Shown here: in pieces, positions 10,523-18,503 of the stretch
How the letters are laid out: each line of letters begins with the position of its first letter
Numbering within the stretch: position 1 is the stretch's first letter
Virus record (IMG/VR): IMGVR_UViG_3300027906_000002
Location: 115,403-179,402 of that record
Length of the DNA stretch: 64,000 nt
Origin: a virus
Reading direction: 5' to 3' (one strand)
The notes under the pieces: model-generated
Told to the model about the DNA's origin: nothing
Database searches by the model: none
What the model saw: only the letters and a program-made list of their open reading frames with translations
Position numbers and translations under genes: made by a program

Positions 10523-11553
10523 TGCTAGGAACCTATTCATATCACGAGATATTTAGAAAGACTATTGTAGCTTTCGGAACAATGTTTAACAACATTGAAA
10601 TACGTCGCCAAGATGAGGTGATGAAAGTTCCATTGGCATATGGTCCTAAGCAGAAATTTTTAGCTCGTTTGGATCAGAACCCAGATCCTACAAACAAAAG
10701 GGTTCAAATTACTTTACCTAGATTATCATTTGAAATATCAGGTGTGTCTTATGATCCAGGTAGAAAGGTTTCACCTACACAAAAGATTAAATTTAAAAAG
10801 GATGTAAATGAAAACAAGAATGCTTTCATGCCCGTTCCATATAATATTAATTTTGAGTTAGCAATTATATCTAAAAATCAAGATGACGGATTACAAATCA
10901 TTGAGCAAATTCTTCCGTACTTTCAACCTCATTATAATCTCTCAGTTAAACTCGCAACGACAATCGGGGAGACCAAGGATGTCCCAGTAGTTTTACAGGA
11001 TATATCTTATGAGGATGACTATGAGGGAGACTTTGCAAATCGTAGAGCAATAATATATACACTTCAGTTTACTGCGAAAACTTATCTATACGGTCCTATT
11101 ACGGATGCGAAGACTATCAAGAAGTCTATTACAGATTACTATACCAGTACAGATACAACCAAAGCACCAAGAGAGAAACGTTACACCGTTACTCCTACTG
11201 CGTTAACAGATCAGGATGGAGTGGGACTTACTACTCTTACTGCTGCAATGGATATAAATGATGGTATAATATCTGTAGCTAGTGTATCATCTCTAGAACA
11301 AGGAGTTGATATTCAGATTGGTACTGAGGTTATGCATATCAACAGAGTTGTTGGTAGCACCCTTCATGTCAGTCGAGGATGGAATAACACAACCATTGCA
11401 GGGCATCAGAACGGTGCAGCTATTCTCAAGATAGATGAGGATGATGCAGCACTACTTGATTCTGATGATGACTTTGGGTTTGGTGAGTTATTCTCAGACT
11501 ATACTGATAATAAGAAACGCAATCCTGTTAGCGGTCAAGACGAAACAATTTAA
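10522..11553 (+). CDS. gp15: Tail sheath stabiliser / tail completion protein gp15
   Basis: 343 residues against 272 in T4. gp15 caps the finished tail and connects it to the neck. The N-terminus (Ser-Tyr-His-Glu-Ile-Phe-Arg-Lys) and a near-identical Glu-Gln-Ile-Leu-Pro-Tyr-Phe-Gln-Pro-His at about residues 126-135 match T4 gp15. The C-terminal extension (about 235-310, bases 11225-11450) is a module with Ile-Gly-Thr-Glu-Val and Ser-Arg-Gly-Trp followed by Ala-Gly-His, shared with the partial virion protein at the window start. Confidence 0.92.
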   Translation: MLGTYSYHEIFRKTIVAFGTMFNNIEIRRQDEVMKVPLAYGPKQKFLARLDQNPDPTNKRVQITLPRLSFEISGVSYDPGRKVSPTQKIKFKKDVNENKNAFMPVPYNINFELAIISKNQDDGLQIIEQILPYFQPHYNLSVKLATTIGETKDVPVVLQDISYEDDYEGDFANRRAIIYTLQFTAKTYLYGPITDAKTIKKSITDYYTSTDTTKAPREKRYTVTPTALTDQDGVGLTTLTAAMDINDGIISVASVSSLEQGVDIQIGTEVMHINRVVGSTLHVSRGWNNTTIAGHQNGAAILKIDEDDAALLDSDDDFGFGELFSDYTDNKKRNPVSGQDETI

Positions 11554-11555
11554 TT

Positions 11556-12137
11556 ATGGCAAAAATTGAAACTCTTTATCCCACAGCCATGTATGTGGAA
11601 GATAGGATAGAGAACTTTGATGATGTTCAAAAAGAAATGGAAGAATGTCTAAAGGATGTTGAATATTCATTTCATGAAAGTTGGGGAACTCACTGGCTTT
11701 CTAATTTAGAATTTACTGAGAATAAACTATTACAATCTATGCCTTTATTTGCTGCAGAGTTATCTAAGCATATAGAGGCATATTGTAATACAATGAAGTT
11801 TTTTGATAAGACTTATGTTGAAATAATATCTTCATGGTTCTCTAAATTTGAAAAAGGTAACCATGCTCACATACACAATCATAAGGGTTCTGATATAAGT
11901 GGTGTGTATTATTTTAAAACTACTGGTGATGATGGTCATATATTCTTTACTACACCCAATCAGTATACTGAGATGAGTGATGTGTGGTCATCTGATAGGT
12001 TTAGTCATTCATCTGATGAAGGTAAATTACTTATATTTCCTTCATATTTAAAACATGGGGTTACTACTAACCTAACTAGTAGTACAAGAATAAGTTTTTC
12101 TTTTAATCTCAAAGTACATGAGTGGGTAAATGAATAA
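11556..12137 (+). CDS. 2OG-Fe(II) oxygenase family protein (TIGR02466-like)
   Basis: 193 residues. Likely Fe(II)/2-oxoglutarate ligands are visible: a His-rich cluster GNHAHIHNH at about residues 103-111, a distal His in SYLKHGV and an Arg eleven residues later in STRISFSFN. These fit the putative 2OG-Fe(II) oxygenase family seen in cyanophages; the substrate is unknown. It sits between gp15 and gp16, adjacent genes in T4, so it is an insertion. It overlaps gp16 by eight bases. Confidence 0.78.
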   Translation: MAKIETLYPTAMYVEDRIENFDDVQKEMEECLKDVEYSFHESWGTHWLSNLEFTENKLLQSMPLFAAELSKHIEAYCNTMKFFDKTYVEIISSWFSKFEKGNHAHIHNHKGSDISGVYYFKTTGDDGHIFFTTPNQYTEMSDVWSSDRFSHSSDEGKLLIFPSYLKHGVTTNLTSSTRISFSFNLKVHEWVNE

Positions 12138-12549
12138 AGATTTCTCTGGATTAGACCAGGTATTTGGGGATGAACCAACCGATCTAGAACAACATGTAGA
12201 AAAAACAAAAGTTCTAAGAAAGAGTCAAACACCTGATGTGCAACAGGATTATGAAATTTCTCGTGCTCAGTTGCACAATCTAGTAATGAAAGGACAGGAG
12301 GCAGTAGATGGTATACTTGATGTGGCACGAGCAAGTGATCATCCTCGTGCTTATGAAGTTGCTGCAACGACAATCAAAGCAGTGGGAGATGTAGCAGATA
12401 AGTTGATAGACCTTCAAGGTAAGATGAAAGAGTTGGATAAGGAAGATAAGAAAGGTCCAACTAATGTAACCAATGCAATGTTTGTTGGGAGTACATCCGA
12501 CTTACAGAAGATGTTAAAAAACATAAATAAGACAGAAGAAACAACATAG
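12130..12549 (+). CDS. gp16: Terminase small subunit gp16
   Basis: 139 residues (T4: 164). gp16 regulates the large terminase during headful DNA packaging. Family signs are the Thr-Pro-Asp-Val-Gln-Gln-Asp-Tyr motif near residue 36, the helical middle with Ser-Asp-His-Pro-Arg-Ala-Tyr-Glu-Val, and the Phe-Val-Gly-Ser-Thr-Ser-Asp-Leu segment near the C-terminus, all resembling T4 gp16. The large subunit follows only 4.2 kb later because accessory genes are inserted between them. Confidence 0.85.
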   Translation: MNKDFSGLDQVFGDEPTDLEQHVEKTKVLRKSQTPDVQQDYEISRAQLHNLVMKGQEAVDGILDVARASDHPRAYEVAATTIKAVGDVADKLIDLQGKMKELDKEDKKGPTNVTNAMFVGSTSDLQKMLKNINKTEETT

Positions 12550-12556
12550 ACACGAC

Positions 12557-13093
12557 ATGACAGTTCTCAACGTATTAAGTACCAACAGTGTGGCTGCTGG
12601 TGCTACCGAGTATCAAACGGTACAAACAGGATATTATAGAGTTGGTTCCACAGCAGGAGCTGCTACAGTTTCCTTTAATGGTGGTGCTGCAATTACTTTA
12701 GTTCAAAATGAATTCATTTTAATTAAAGGTGGTAAACCTGGTACAGCAAAGATCGTCAAGGCTATTGATGATGCAACTGCTGATTATTACGTTGGTGAGC
12801 ACATTCAAGATACATCACATAATCACCCATTCTCTGTGGGAGATTTTATTGCGATTGTAGATGATAGTACATCTCCAACAATTGATAGTAACTTCCTTTC
12901 TGCTGGCACTGCTGGTAAAAAGATTACTGCAATTTCAACCAATAATGTATTAACTACTGATGTAGATTCTTCTAGTGCTAGTGCTGATTACACCTGGGCA
13001 TCAGGTAGGAAAGCATTAATACAACGTGCTGTTAAGATAGTTGCTGCTACAAGTGCAGTTATTGTCGAAGAAGTTCAAGTGGTTGGAGGCTAA
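12557..13093 (+). CDS. Hypothetical protein, possible virion protein
   Basis: 178 residues, Ala/Thr/Ser/Gly/Val-rich with alternating short strands and no signal peptide, metal or nucleotide motif. Composition resembles phage decoration or tail proteins. It starts eight bases after gp16 and lies among late genes, so it is probably expressed late. The structural role is inferred only from composition and context. Confidence 0.65.
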   Translation: MTVLNVLSTNSVAAGATEYQTVQTGYYRVGSTAGAATVSFNGGAAITLVQNEFILIKGGKPGTAKIVKAIDDATADYYVGEHIQDTSHNHPFSVGDFIAIVDDSTSPTIDSNFLSAGTAGKKITAISTNNVLTTDVDSSSASADYTWASGRKALIQRAVKIVAATSAVIVEEVQVVGG

Positions 13094-13094
13094 G

Positions 13095-13763
13095 ATGCCT
13101 CTGGTTAATCAAAAGGCAGAGAAAATTGTTAGGGGTATGAAAAGACGTACCTCCGATTTTAAAAGACTCTATGGGAAACGTGACAAGGAAGTCATGTATG
13201 CGACTGCCAATAAGTTAGCTCAAAAAGAAAATCTTAAAGTTATGTACTATAAAGACTTTATCAAACTCGTTGAGGGTAACCCTACTACACGAATGCTCAC
13301 CAAGTCTAAGACTAAGGTGACTGGTAATATTTCTGCGGATCGTGGTAGTTCAGAATCCAAGAATCGAGAGAAACGTAAAGGACTTGAAAAGGATTTAAAA
13401 AAGAAAGGTATTGGATATAAGAAGGGTGTAGGTGAATACAAATATAAATCTGATGATGGAAAAGAAGGGACTGGAAGAGAGGTCTCTTACCAAACAAGTA
13501 AACCTGATAAGATGAGTAAGCGTAGGTTTGGTAAAACGATGAGAAGATTAGGACGTAAGCATGGACAGGAATCAGTTATCACTAAGGATAAAAAGAAACC
13601 TGCAAGACTACATGACACCCAATCCAAGAAACCAGGTAAATCAATTAATCTAGGTAAGTCTGCACCAGGCAAACATCCCAAAGGAGATGGAGAAACTTCA
13701 GGGACTAAAGTCAGGTCAGGTAAACTATCTAAAACTTCTAAAGCAGCATACCATTACAAATAA
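13095..13763 (+). CDS. Basic conserved cyanophage protein, unknown function
   Basis: 222 residues from the ATG at 13095, which lies next to the preceding stop; an in-frame ATG at 13041 would begin inside the previous gene. The N-terminus has Met-Lys-Arg-Arg-Thr-Ser-Asp-Phe-Lys and Val-Met-Tyr-Ala-Thr-Ala-Asn-Lys-Leu-Ala, a pattern I recall from marine T4-like phage proteins. The rest is very Lys/Arg/Gly/Ser-rich and probably disordered, ending in Ala-Ala-Tyr-His-Tyr-Lys. The charge suggests nucleic-acid binding or an internal head protein, but that is inference. Confidence 0.7.
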   Translation: MPLVNQKAEKIVRGMKRRTSDFKRLYGKRDKEVMYATANKLAQKENLKVMYYKDFIKLVEGNPTTRMLTKSKTKVTGNISADRGSSESKNREKRKGLEKDLKKKGIGYKKGVGEYKYKSDDGKEGTGREVSYQTSKPDKMSKRRFGKTMRRLGRKHGQESVITKDKKKPARLHDTQSKKPGKSINLGKSAPGKHPKGDGETSGTKVRSGKLSKTSKAAYHYK

Positions 13764-13787
13764 GTAAATTTCTGGTAGGCAAATTAA

Positions 13788-13943
13788 ATGACTGATTCTG
13801 AAAAGAAGTACAGGGAAGAGCTTGATCGCTATAGACAACTCTTAAATCGTCAAGCTAAGCAACAAGAGGAGAAGGGATTAAAACCATATAGTCACCCAGA
13901 CCACTATGATAAATTGTGTTCAAAGGAGGATAATAGTAGTTAA
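13788..13943 (+). CDS. Small hypothetical protein (51 aa)
   Basis: ATG at 13788 to TAA at 13941-13943. The N-terminal two thirds is a charged helix (Glu, Lys, Arg, Gln); the end contains Tyr-Ser-His-Pro-Asp-His-Tyr and one Cys. It fills the gap between two larger genes with the same codon use. Function unknown. Confidence 0.55.
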   Translation: MTDSEKKYREELDRYRQLLNRQAKQQEEKGLKPYSHPDHYDKLCSKEDNSS

Positions 13944-13960
13944 TTATACTTACGTGCTAT

Positions 13961-13968
13961 AATAAATA
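13961..13968 (+). promoter_or_regulatory. Candidate late promoter (AATAAATA)
   Basis: AATAAATA matches seven of eight bases of the T4 late consensus and lies 26 bases ahead of the ATG at 13994, at the start of the group containing plastocyanin. A CTATAAT overlapping its upstream side could also serve as a host-type -10. Confidence 0.45.
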
Positions 13969-13993
13969 AGTACATCATTGGGATTGAAAGATC

Positions 13994-14200
13994 ATGCCCC
14001 AGACTCATTATACCGTAGGGTATCACGATGTTAATCGAAAGCATCACGAAATCTGCGAGTACGCTACAGATTCATACGAAGCAATAAAGCATTCACAAGA
14101 GGATGTTCCTATGTTAAAGGAGCATCCTTCTTTTGTTGACTACTGTACTAATAATACAGGGTTAGATTATCTTATGGGCATTGTGCCTATGGGACGTTAA
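13994..14200 (+). CDS. Small hypothetical protein ahead of plastocyanin
   Basis: 68 residues, soluble, rich in His, Tyr and Asp, with Tyr-Thr-Val-Gly-Tyr-His-Asp-Val near the N-terminus and Asp-Tyr-Leu-Met-Gly-Ile-Val near the end. It ends three bases before the plastocyanin start and so shares its transcript. No family recognised. Confidence 0.65.
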   Translation: MPQTHYTVGYHDVNRKHHEICEYATDSYEAIKHSQEDVPMLKEHPSFVDYCTNNTGLDYLMGIVPMGR

Positions 14201-14203
14201 CTT

Positions 14204-14584
14204 ATGACTACATTAATAATACGTCACAAGCATGAGATTATGTGGTGGATGAGTAGAATAACTATTATGCTTACCGCATTATTCTTATCATTTTCATTAG
14301 CACAATCTGCATATGCTACTGAGATACAAATGGGTTACAATGGCAATCTAGTCTTTGAACCCAATGAGGTTACAGTTAATGCAGGTGAGACAGTTACCTT
14401 TGTTAATAACGCATTACCTCCTCATAATATCATTGTAGATGGTAGAGCAGATCTATCAAGAGAAGCATTGATGTTTAGTCCTGGTGAGACACAAGAGATT
14501 GTATTTGCTGATACTGGAGACTTTAATTTTAAGTGTGCACCTCATGAAGGAGCTGGTATGAAAGGCGTTATACATGTTAAATAA
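14204..14584 (+). CDS. petE: Plastocyanin
   Basis: 126 residues. Plastocyanin is the luminal type I copper protein that carries electrons from cytochrome b6f to photosystem I. A hydrophobic signal segment ends in Ser-Ala-Tyr-Ala, giving a mature protein of about 88 residues. All four copper ligands are present: His in Leu-Pro-Pro-His-Asn and Cys, His and Met in KCAPHEGAGM. The mature chain is a little shorter than cyanobacterial plastocyanins (about 97-99). In-frame ATGs at 14240 and 14249 are alternative starts that keep the signal segment. Ferredoxin follows, giving a photosynthetic electron-transport pair. Confidence 0.92.
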   Translation: MTTLIIRHKHEIMWWMSRITIMLTALFLSFSLAQSAYATEIQMGYNGNLVFEPNEVTVNAGETVTFVNNALPPHNIIVDGRADLSREALMFSPGETQEIVFADTGDFNFKCAPHEGAGMKGVIHVK

Positions 14585-14588
14585 ATAA
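14581..14588 (+). promoter_or_regulatory. Candidate late promoter ahead of ferredoxin
   Basis: ATAAATAA overlaps the plastocyanin stop codon and lies about 20 bases before the ferredoxin ATG. It keeps the ATAAATA core of T4 late promoters; whether it is used independently of the upstream promoter is unknown. Confidence 0.4.
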
Positions 14589-14608
14589 CATTGCCTTGTA
14601 TAAATTAA

Positions 14609-14899
14609 ATGGCTACTGTAACACTTAAGTCATCAGACGGTTCAATAGAAACTTTTGAATGTGATGAAGAAACTCCTATATTAGAAGCTGCAGAAGAAGC
14701 AGGTATAGATCATCCATATTCTTGTCGTGCTGGTTCATGTTCTTCATGTTGTATGAAGCTTGAGGATGGTACAGTCAATCAGGAAGATCAATTCTTCTTA
14801 GATGATGATCAATTAGAATCTGGATTTGTTCTTACTTGCGTTGCACTACCAACTAGTGCTACAATAACCTTATTAACAGAGCAAGAAGAAAATCTTTAA
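14609..14899 (+). CDS. petF: [2Fe-2S] plant-type ferredoxin
   Basis: 96 residues, the usual length. It carries low-potential electrons from photosystem I to acceptors including bilin reductases. The cluster ligands are visible: Cys-Arg-Ala-Gly-Ser-Cys-Ser-Ser-Cys (residues about 39-47, C-x4-C-x2-C) and a fourth Cys in Leu-Thr-Cys-Val-Ala. The window also encodes two ferredoxin-dependent bilin reductases, so supplying their electrons is a plausible role. The stop overlaps the purM start. Confidence 0.94.
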   Translation: MATVTLKSSDGSIETFECDEETPILEAAEEAGIDHPYSCRAGSCSSCCMKLEDGTVNQEDQFFLDDDQLESGFVLTCVALPTSATITLLTEQEENL

Positions 14900-15888
14900 T
14901 GGCACAATTAAATGATTTCGAGCCCCTCGATTTTAAAAAAGAAGGTATTGTACTTGACTATAAAACTGCTGGCGTTGATATTGATGCTGGTAATAGTTTT
15001 GTAGAAGATCTTAAAACTAAAGTTCCTGGCCTTGGTGGCTTTGGAGGAATGATAAAGGTTCCCGTAGGATACGAGGAACCTATTTTAGTATCTGGAGCTG
15101 ACGGTGTTGGAACTAAATTAAACATAGCACAGGTTGCGAATGACTTCACAACCATAGGTCAAGACTTAGTTGCTATGTGTGTTAACGATGTTATTACTTG
15201 TGGTGCTAATCCGTTATATTTTTTAGACTATATTTCTACTCAGAAATTAGATAATAATATAGCAGATATTATGATAGGAGTTTTAAAAGGATGTGAGATA
15301 GCAGGTATGGATCTCTTAGGTGGAGAGACTGCTGAACATCCAAGACAACTTCATTATGATATGGCAGGGTTCTGTACTGGTATAGTAGATAAGAAGGATA
15401 TTGTAGATGGGTCTGCTATTAAACCAAGTGATAAAGTTATTGGTTTGGCAAGTAGTGGTCTTCATAGTAATGGATATAGTCTTGTTAACTATCTCTTGAC
15501 TAGGCATCAGATATTTTATTCTGAACATCCTGAACTACTTACTCCCACTACCATCTATGCACCTGTAGTTAAGAAACTGTTGAAAGAGTTTGATGATATA
15601 TTTGGTATGGCACATATCACAGGTGGTGGTATTCCTGAGAACTTACCCAGATGCTTACCAAAAGGATTGAAAGTAAATGTAGATTATAATGCATGGTCTG
15701 TACCAGAAATCTTTAAGAAGATTCAACTTAAAGGTAATGTTGAAGAATCTGAAATGAGAAGAGTATTTAACCTTGGTATTGGATACTGTGTAGTTGTTCC
15801 TGATAATATTAAGTATTATGTGATGGATGTTATTAGACAGGAAGGTATTGATTGTTGGGAGATAGGGGAAGTATATGAAGGGATATAG
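14899..15888 (+). CDS. purM: Phosphoribosylaminoimidazole (AIR) synthetase PurM
   Basis: 329 residues, close to bacterial PurM (about 345). It catalyses ATP-dependent closure of FGAM to AIR in purine synthesis. Visible signatures are Ser-Gly-Ala-Asp-Gly-Val-Gly-Thr-Lys at about residues 67-75, the Cys-Val-Asn-Asp-Val and Leu-Asp-Tyr-Ile segments, Gly-Gly-Glu-Thr-Ala-Glu, and Ile-Thr-Gly-Gly-Gly-Ile-Pro-Glu-Asn. purS and purC lie elsewhere in the window, so this phage invests in purine supply. Start overlaps the ferredoxin stop (TAATG). Confidence 0.95.
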   Translation: MAQLNDFEPLDFKKEGIVLDYKTAGVDIDAGNSFVEDLKTKVPGLGGFGGMIKVPVGYEEPILVSGADGVGTKLNIAQVANDFTTIGQDLVAMCVNDVITCGANPLYFLDYISTQKLDNNIADIMIGVLKGCEIAGMDLLGGETAEHPRQLHYDMAGFCTGIVDKKDIVDGSAIKPSDKVIGLASSGLHSNGYSLVNYLLTRHQIFYSEHPELLTPTTIYAPVVKKLLKEFDDIFGMAHITGGGIPENLPRCLPKGLKVNVDYNAWSVPEIFKKIQLKGNVEESEMRRVFNLGIGYCVVVPDNIKYYVMDVIRQEGIDCWEIGEVYEGI

Positions 15889-16141
15889 TAAAGAAGATAT
15901 TAAAAGGATCTTGGGATCTTCTTGGCCTACTATGCCTGAAGACTATGAGACTGGTAATGAGATGAGAAAGAGAAAGGGTAGAGAGATGAGAGCAGGGAAA
16001 ATACCTTATCCCACATACCCTGCAAAGAAGGTAGGTCCAAACTTTGATGAGAATGGAAAATATATTTACCCTGAAGGTAGTGGGTTTAATTATATGGAGA
16101 GACTGGATCCTAATTCTGAATGGGGTGGTAAAGTATCATGA
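15875..16141 (+). CDS. Hypothetical protein downstream of purM
   Basis: 88 residues, overlapping the purM 3' end by 14 bases. Basic in the middle with several Tyr-Pro pairs and Gly; no hydrophobic segment. The C-terminal part (Gly-Pro-Asn-Phe-Asp-Glu-Asn-Gly-Lys-Tyr) is probably a short beta segment. Unknown function. Confidence 0.65.
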   Translation: MKGYSKEDIKRILGSSWPTMPEDYETGNEMRKRKGREMRAGKIPYPTYPAKKVGPNFDENGKYIYPEGSGFNYMERLDPNSEWGGKVS

Positions 16142-16317
16142 CTCAAGTAGTATGGTCAGTAATAATACTATTAACAATACTACTTGCAACTGTCACTTGG
16201 TATATCTACTATATACTTCGTATGGCCTATGCGGAGATGAATGATGGGAGCGATGACACCACCGAGTCGGAAGAGTTGTTACAACTTTCGAGTGACGAAA
16301 ATAGACAAGGTGCTTGA
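16138..16317 (+). CDS. Small single-pass membrane protein (59 aa)
   Basis: ATG at 16138 in an ATGA overlap with the previous stop; stop at 16315-16317. Residues 4-28 form one hydrophobic segment rich in Val, Ile, Leu and Tyr; the rest is acidic (Asp, Glu, Ser). Its 3' end overlaps the nuclease-like gene by 77 bases in another frame. Likely an inner-membrane peptide of unknown role. Confidence 0.55.
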   Translation: MTQVVWSVIILLTILLATVTWYIYYILRMAYAEMNDGSDDTTESEELLQLSSDENRQGA

Positions 16318-16705
16318 TGGTGATACTATCGATGTTACTATTGACCTCGGCTTTGATCTATACAAGAAAGAAAGAGTTAGAATTGCAGGAGTTGATACGC
16401 CAGAGAAGAGAACGAGAGATAAGGAAGAGAAGGCACTGGGAATAGATGCTACCAACTGGTTAAAAGAAAAACTTACTGAGACTATTAAAGGTGATGATGA
16501 ACTCACTATTAGAACTGAACTTAAGGGTGGGGTTGGGAAGTATGGTAGGCTTCTTGGTTGGCTCTATGTTGGCGAATCTACTCTTTCACTAAATGAACAA
16601 ATGATTACAGAGGGTTATGCTTGGGAATATGATGGCGGCACTAAACAGAAAGATTTTGAGGTCTTACGTGAAATTAGGAGATCGTTTGGGACTCTGGTCG
16701 AGTAA
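16241..16705 (+). CDS. Staphylococcal-nuclease-like (thermonuclease) protein
   Basis: 154 residues. SNase-fold proteins cleave DNA or RNA using Ca2+. Motifs: Val-Leu-Asp-Gly-Asp-Thr-Ile-Asp-Val (about 24-32), Arg-Ile-Ala-Gly-Val-Asp-Thr-Pro-Glu (about 47-55, with catalytic Arg/Asp/Glu candidates) and Gly-Lys-Tyr-Gly-Arg-Leu-Leu-Gly (about 99-106). A start a few codons after the ATG, nearer the SNase fold, is possible because the upstream part overlaps the membrane peptide gene. Host DNA breakdown is plausible. No signal peptide. Confidence 0.85.
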   Translation: MMGAMTPPSRKSCYNFRVTKIDKVLDGDTIDVTIDLGFDLYKKERVRIAGVDTPEKRTRDKEEKALGIDATNWLKEKLTETIKGDDELTIRTELKGGVGKYGRLLGWLYVGESTLSLNEQMITEGYAWEYDGGTKQKDFEVLREIRRSFGTLVE

Positions 16706-16796
16706 CGATCAAGTAACACTCAACATAGAAGGTGTGACCACCAGACGTTTATATGCTGAGTGGATTATAACTAAAGAAGAATACGAGAATGAGTAA
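16668..16796 (+). CDS. Small hypothetical protein between nuclease and terminase
   Basis: 42 residues from a GTG at 16668 with a GAGG six bases upstream, ending inside the start of gp17. An in-frame ATG at 16632 would give 54 residues. The sequence reads like real protein (Ala-Glu-Trp-Ile-Ile-Thr-Lys-Glu-Glu-Tyr) and fills the gap before gp17; it is too short to identify. Confidence 0.4.
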   Translation: MKLGDRLGLWSSNDQVTLNIEGVTTRRLYAEWIITKEEYENE

Positions 16797-18441
16797 AACA
16801 CAAGAGATATACTTAGGTAATCCTAATCTTAAAAAGGCTAATGTCGCATATGATTTTAGTAAAGATGATGTTGCCGAGTATTTAAAGTGTGCTAAGAATC
16901 CTGTATACTTTATAAGAAACTATATCAAAATTGTTTCTTTGGATGAAGGTGTCATACCCTTTACCATGTATGATTTTCAGGAAACAATGGTAGAAAGTTT
17001 TCATAAACATAGATTTAATATTGCTAAACTACCTAGACAGTCTGGTAAATCTACAATTGTAACAGCATATCTATTATGGTATGTACTCTTTAATGATAAT
17101 GTAAATGTCGCAATCCTCGCAAACAAAGCAGCCACTGCAAGAGAAATGCTGGGCCGCTTACAACTTTCTTATGAGAATCTCCCTAAATGGATGCAACAGG
17201 GTATTGTCGGATGGAACAAAGGGAGCTTGGAGTTGGAGAACGGTAGTAAGATCTTGGCTGCTTCTACTTCTGCTAGTGCTGTACGGGGTATGTCCTTTAA
17301 CATTATATTTCTGGACGAATTCGCATTCGTTCCGAATCATATTGCAGAGCAGTTTTTTAGTTCTGTGTATCCTACTATATCTTCTGGTCAAAAAACAAAA
17401 GTTATTATTATTTCTACCCCTCATGGGATGAATATGTTTTACAAACTCTGGCATGATGCAGAACGTAAAGCAAATGAATATATTCCTACAGAAGTACATT
17501 GGTCTCAAGTTCCTGGTAGGGATGAGGTATGGAAGGAACAAACTATTAGAAATACTTCTGAACAACAGTTCAGAGTTGAGTTTGATTGTGAGTTCTTAGG
17601 ATCAGTTGATACTCTTATTAGTCCAAGTAAGTTGAGGATCATGCCCTATGAGGATCCCATTAAACAAAATAGGGGGTTGGCAGTTTATGAACAAACAGTT
17701 GAAGATCATAACTATATTGTTACTGTTGATGTATCACGTGGTATTGGTGGGGATTACTCTGCGTTTTGTGTCATGGATACAACTACACTACCGTATACTT
17801 TAGTTGCAAGATATAAAAATAATGAAATTAAACCTATTATATTACCTAACATTATAGTTGATGTAGCTAAGAATTATAATAATGCTTACATACTCTGTGA
17901 GGTAAATGATATTGGAGGACAGGTAGCAGACATCATTCAGTACGATTTAGAATATGAAAATTTATTGATGGTTGCTATGAGAGGTAGAGCAGGGCAACAA
18001 CTTGGACAGGGATTCTCAGGTAAGAAGACACAACTTGGTGTGAAGATGAGTACTGCTGTTAAACAAGTTGGATGCTCTAACCTTAAAGCATTAATAGAAG
18101 ATGATAAATTAATCATTAAAGATTATGATACTATTGCAGAATTGACTACCTTTATTCAGAAGGGTCAATCATTCCAAGCAGAAGACGGATGTCATGACGA
18201 TCTTGCTATGTGTTTGGTTATGTTTGCGTGGATGGCTATGCAAGAGTACTTTAAAGAGATGCACGATAATGATGTAAGAGCTAGAATATATGCGGATCAA
18301 AGAGATTCAATAGAACAAGACATGGCCCCATTTGGGTTTATCAATGACGGTCAAGAGGAAGATGTCATCGTAGATGCTCAAGGAGAACGATGGGAAGTTG
18401 CGGAATATGGTGACGTACAACACATGCTAGACTTTAGGTGA
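16789..18441 (+). CDS. gp17: Terminase large subunit gp17
   Basis: 550 residues (T4: 610). It is the ATPase motor and headful nuclease that packages DNA through the portal. Walker A is Arg-Gln-Ser-Gly-Lys-Ser-Thr at about 83-89; Walker B with catalytic Glu is IIFLDEFAF at about 173-181; the coupling motif is Ile-Ser-Thr-Pro-His-Gly. The C-terminal nuclease has Asp in VTVDVSRG (about 311-318), Glu in Cys-Glu-Val-Asn-Asp and the acidic His-Asp-Asp-Leu-Ala near 468. All key residues are present. Confidence 0.96.
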   Translation: MSKTQEIYLGNPNLKKANVAYDFSKDDVAEYLKCAKNPVYFIRNYIKIVSLDEGVIPFTMYDFQETMVESFHKHRFNIAKLPRQSGKSTIVTAYLLWYVLFNDNVNVAILANKAATAREMLGRLQLSYENLPKWMQQGIVGWNKGSLELENGSKILAASTSASAVRGMSFNIIFLDEFAFVPNHIAEQFFSSVYPTISSGQKTKVIIISTPHGMNMFYKLWHDAERKANEYIPTEVHWSQVPGRDEVWKEQTIRNTSEQQFRVEFDCEFLGSVDTLISPSKLRIMPYEDPIKQNRGLAVYEQTVEDHNYIVTVDVSRGIGGDYSAFCVMDTTTLPYTLVARYKNNEIKPIILPNIIVDVAKNYNNAYILCEVNDIGGQVADIIQYDLEYENLLMVAMRGRAGQQLGQGFSGKKTQLGVKMSTAVKQVGCSNLKALIEDDKLIIKDYDTIAELTTFIQKGQSFQAEDGCHDDLAMCLVMFAWMAMQEYFKEMHDNDVRARIYADQRDSIEQDMAPFGFINDGQEEDVIVDAQGERWEVAEYGDVQHMLDFR

Positions 18442-18452
18442 GTATTCAAAAA

Positions 18453-18460
18453 TATAAATA
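18453..18460 (+). promoter_or_regulatory. T4-like late promoter (TATAAATA)
   Basis: Perfect match to the T4 late promoter octamer, in the 62-base gap between gp17 and the sheath gene, about 44 bases ahead of the sheath ATG. The best-placed late promoter for the sheath transcript. Confidence 0.8.
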
Positions 18461-18503
18461 ATCTTAGTCTAACCAAATCGGGATTTAATCGGAGTTTATA
18501 AAC

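Noticed and set aside
13041-13094. Upstream start for the basic protein at 13095
   Set aside because: It would overlap the previous gene by 53 bases, while the ATG at 13095 follows the stop directly.
17158-17565. 135-codon minus-strand frame within gp17
   Set aside because: Antisense shadow of a conserved gene, Cys/Phe-rich, without promoter or ribosome site.
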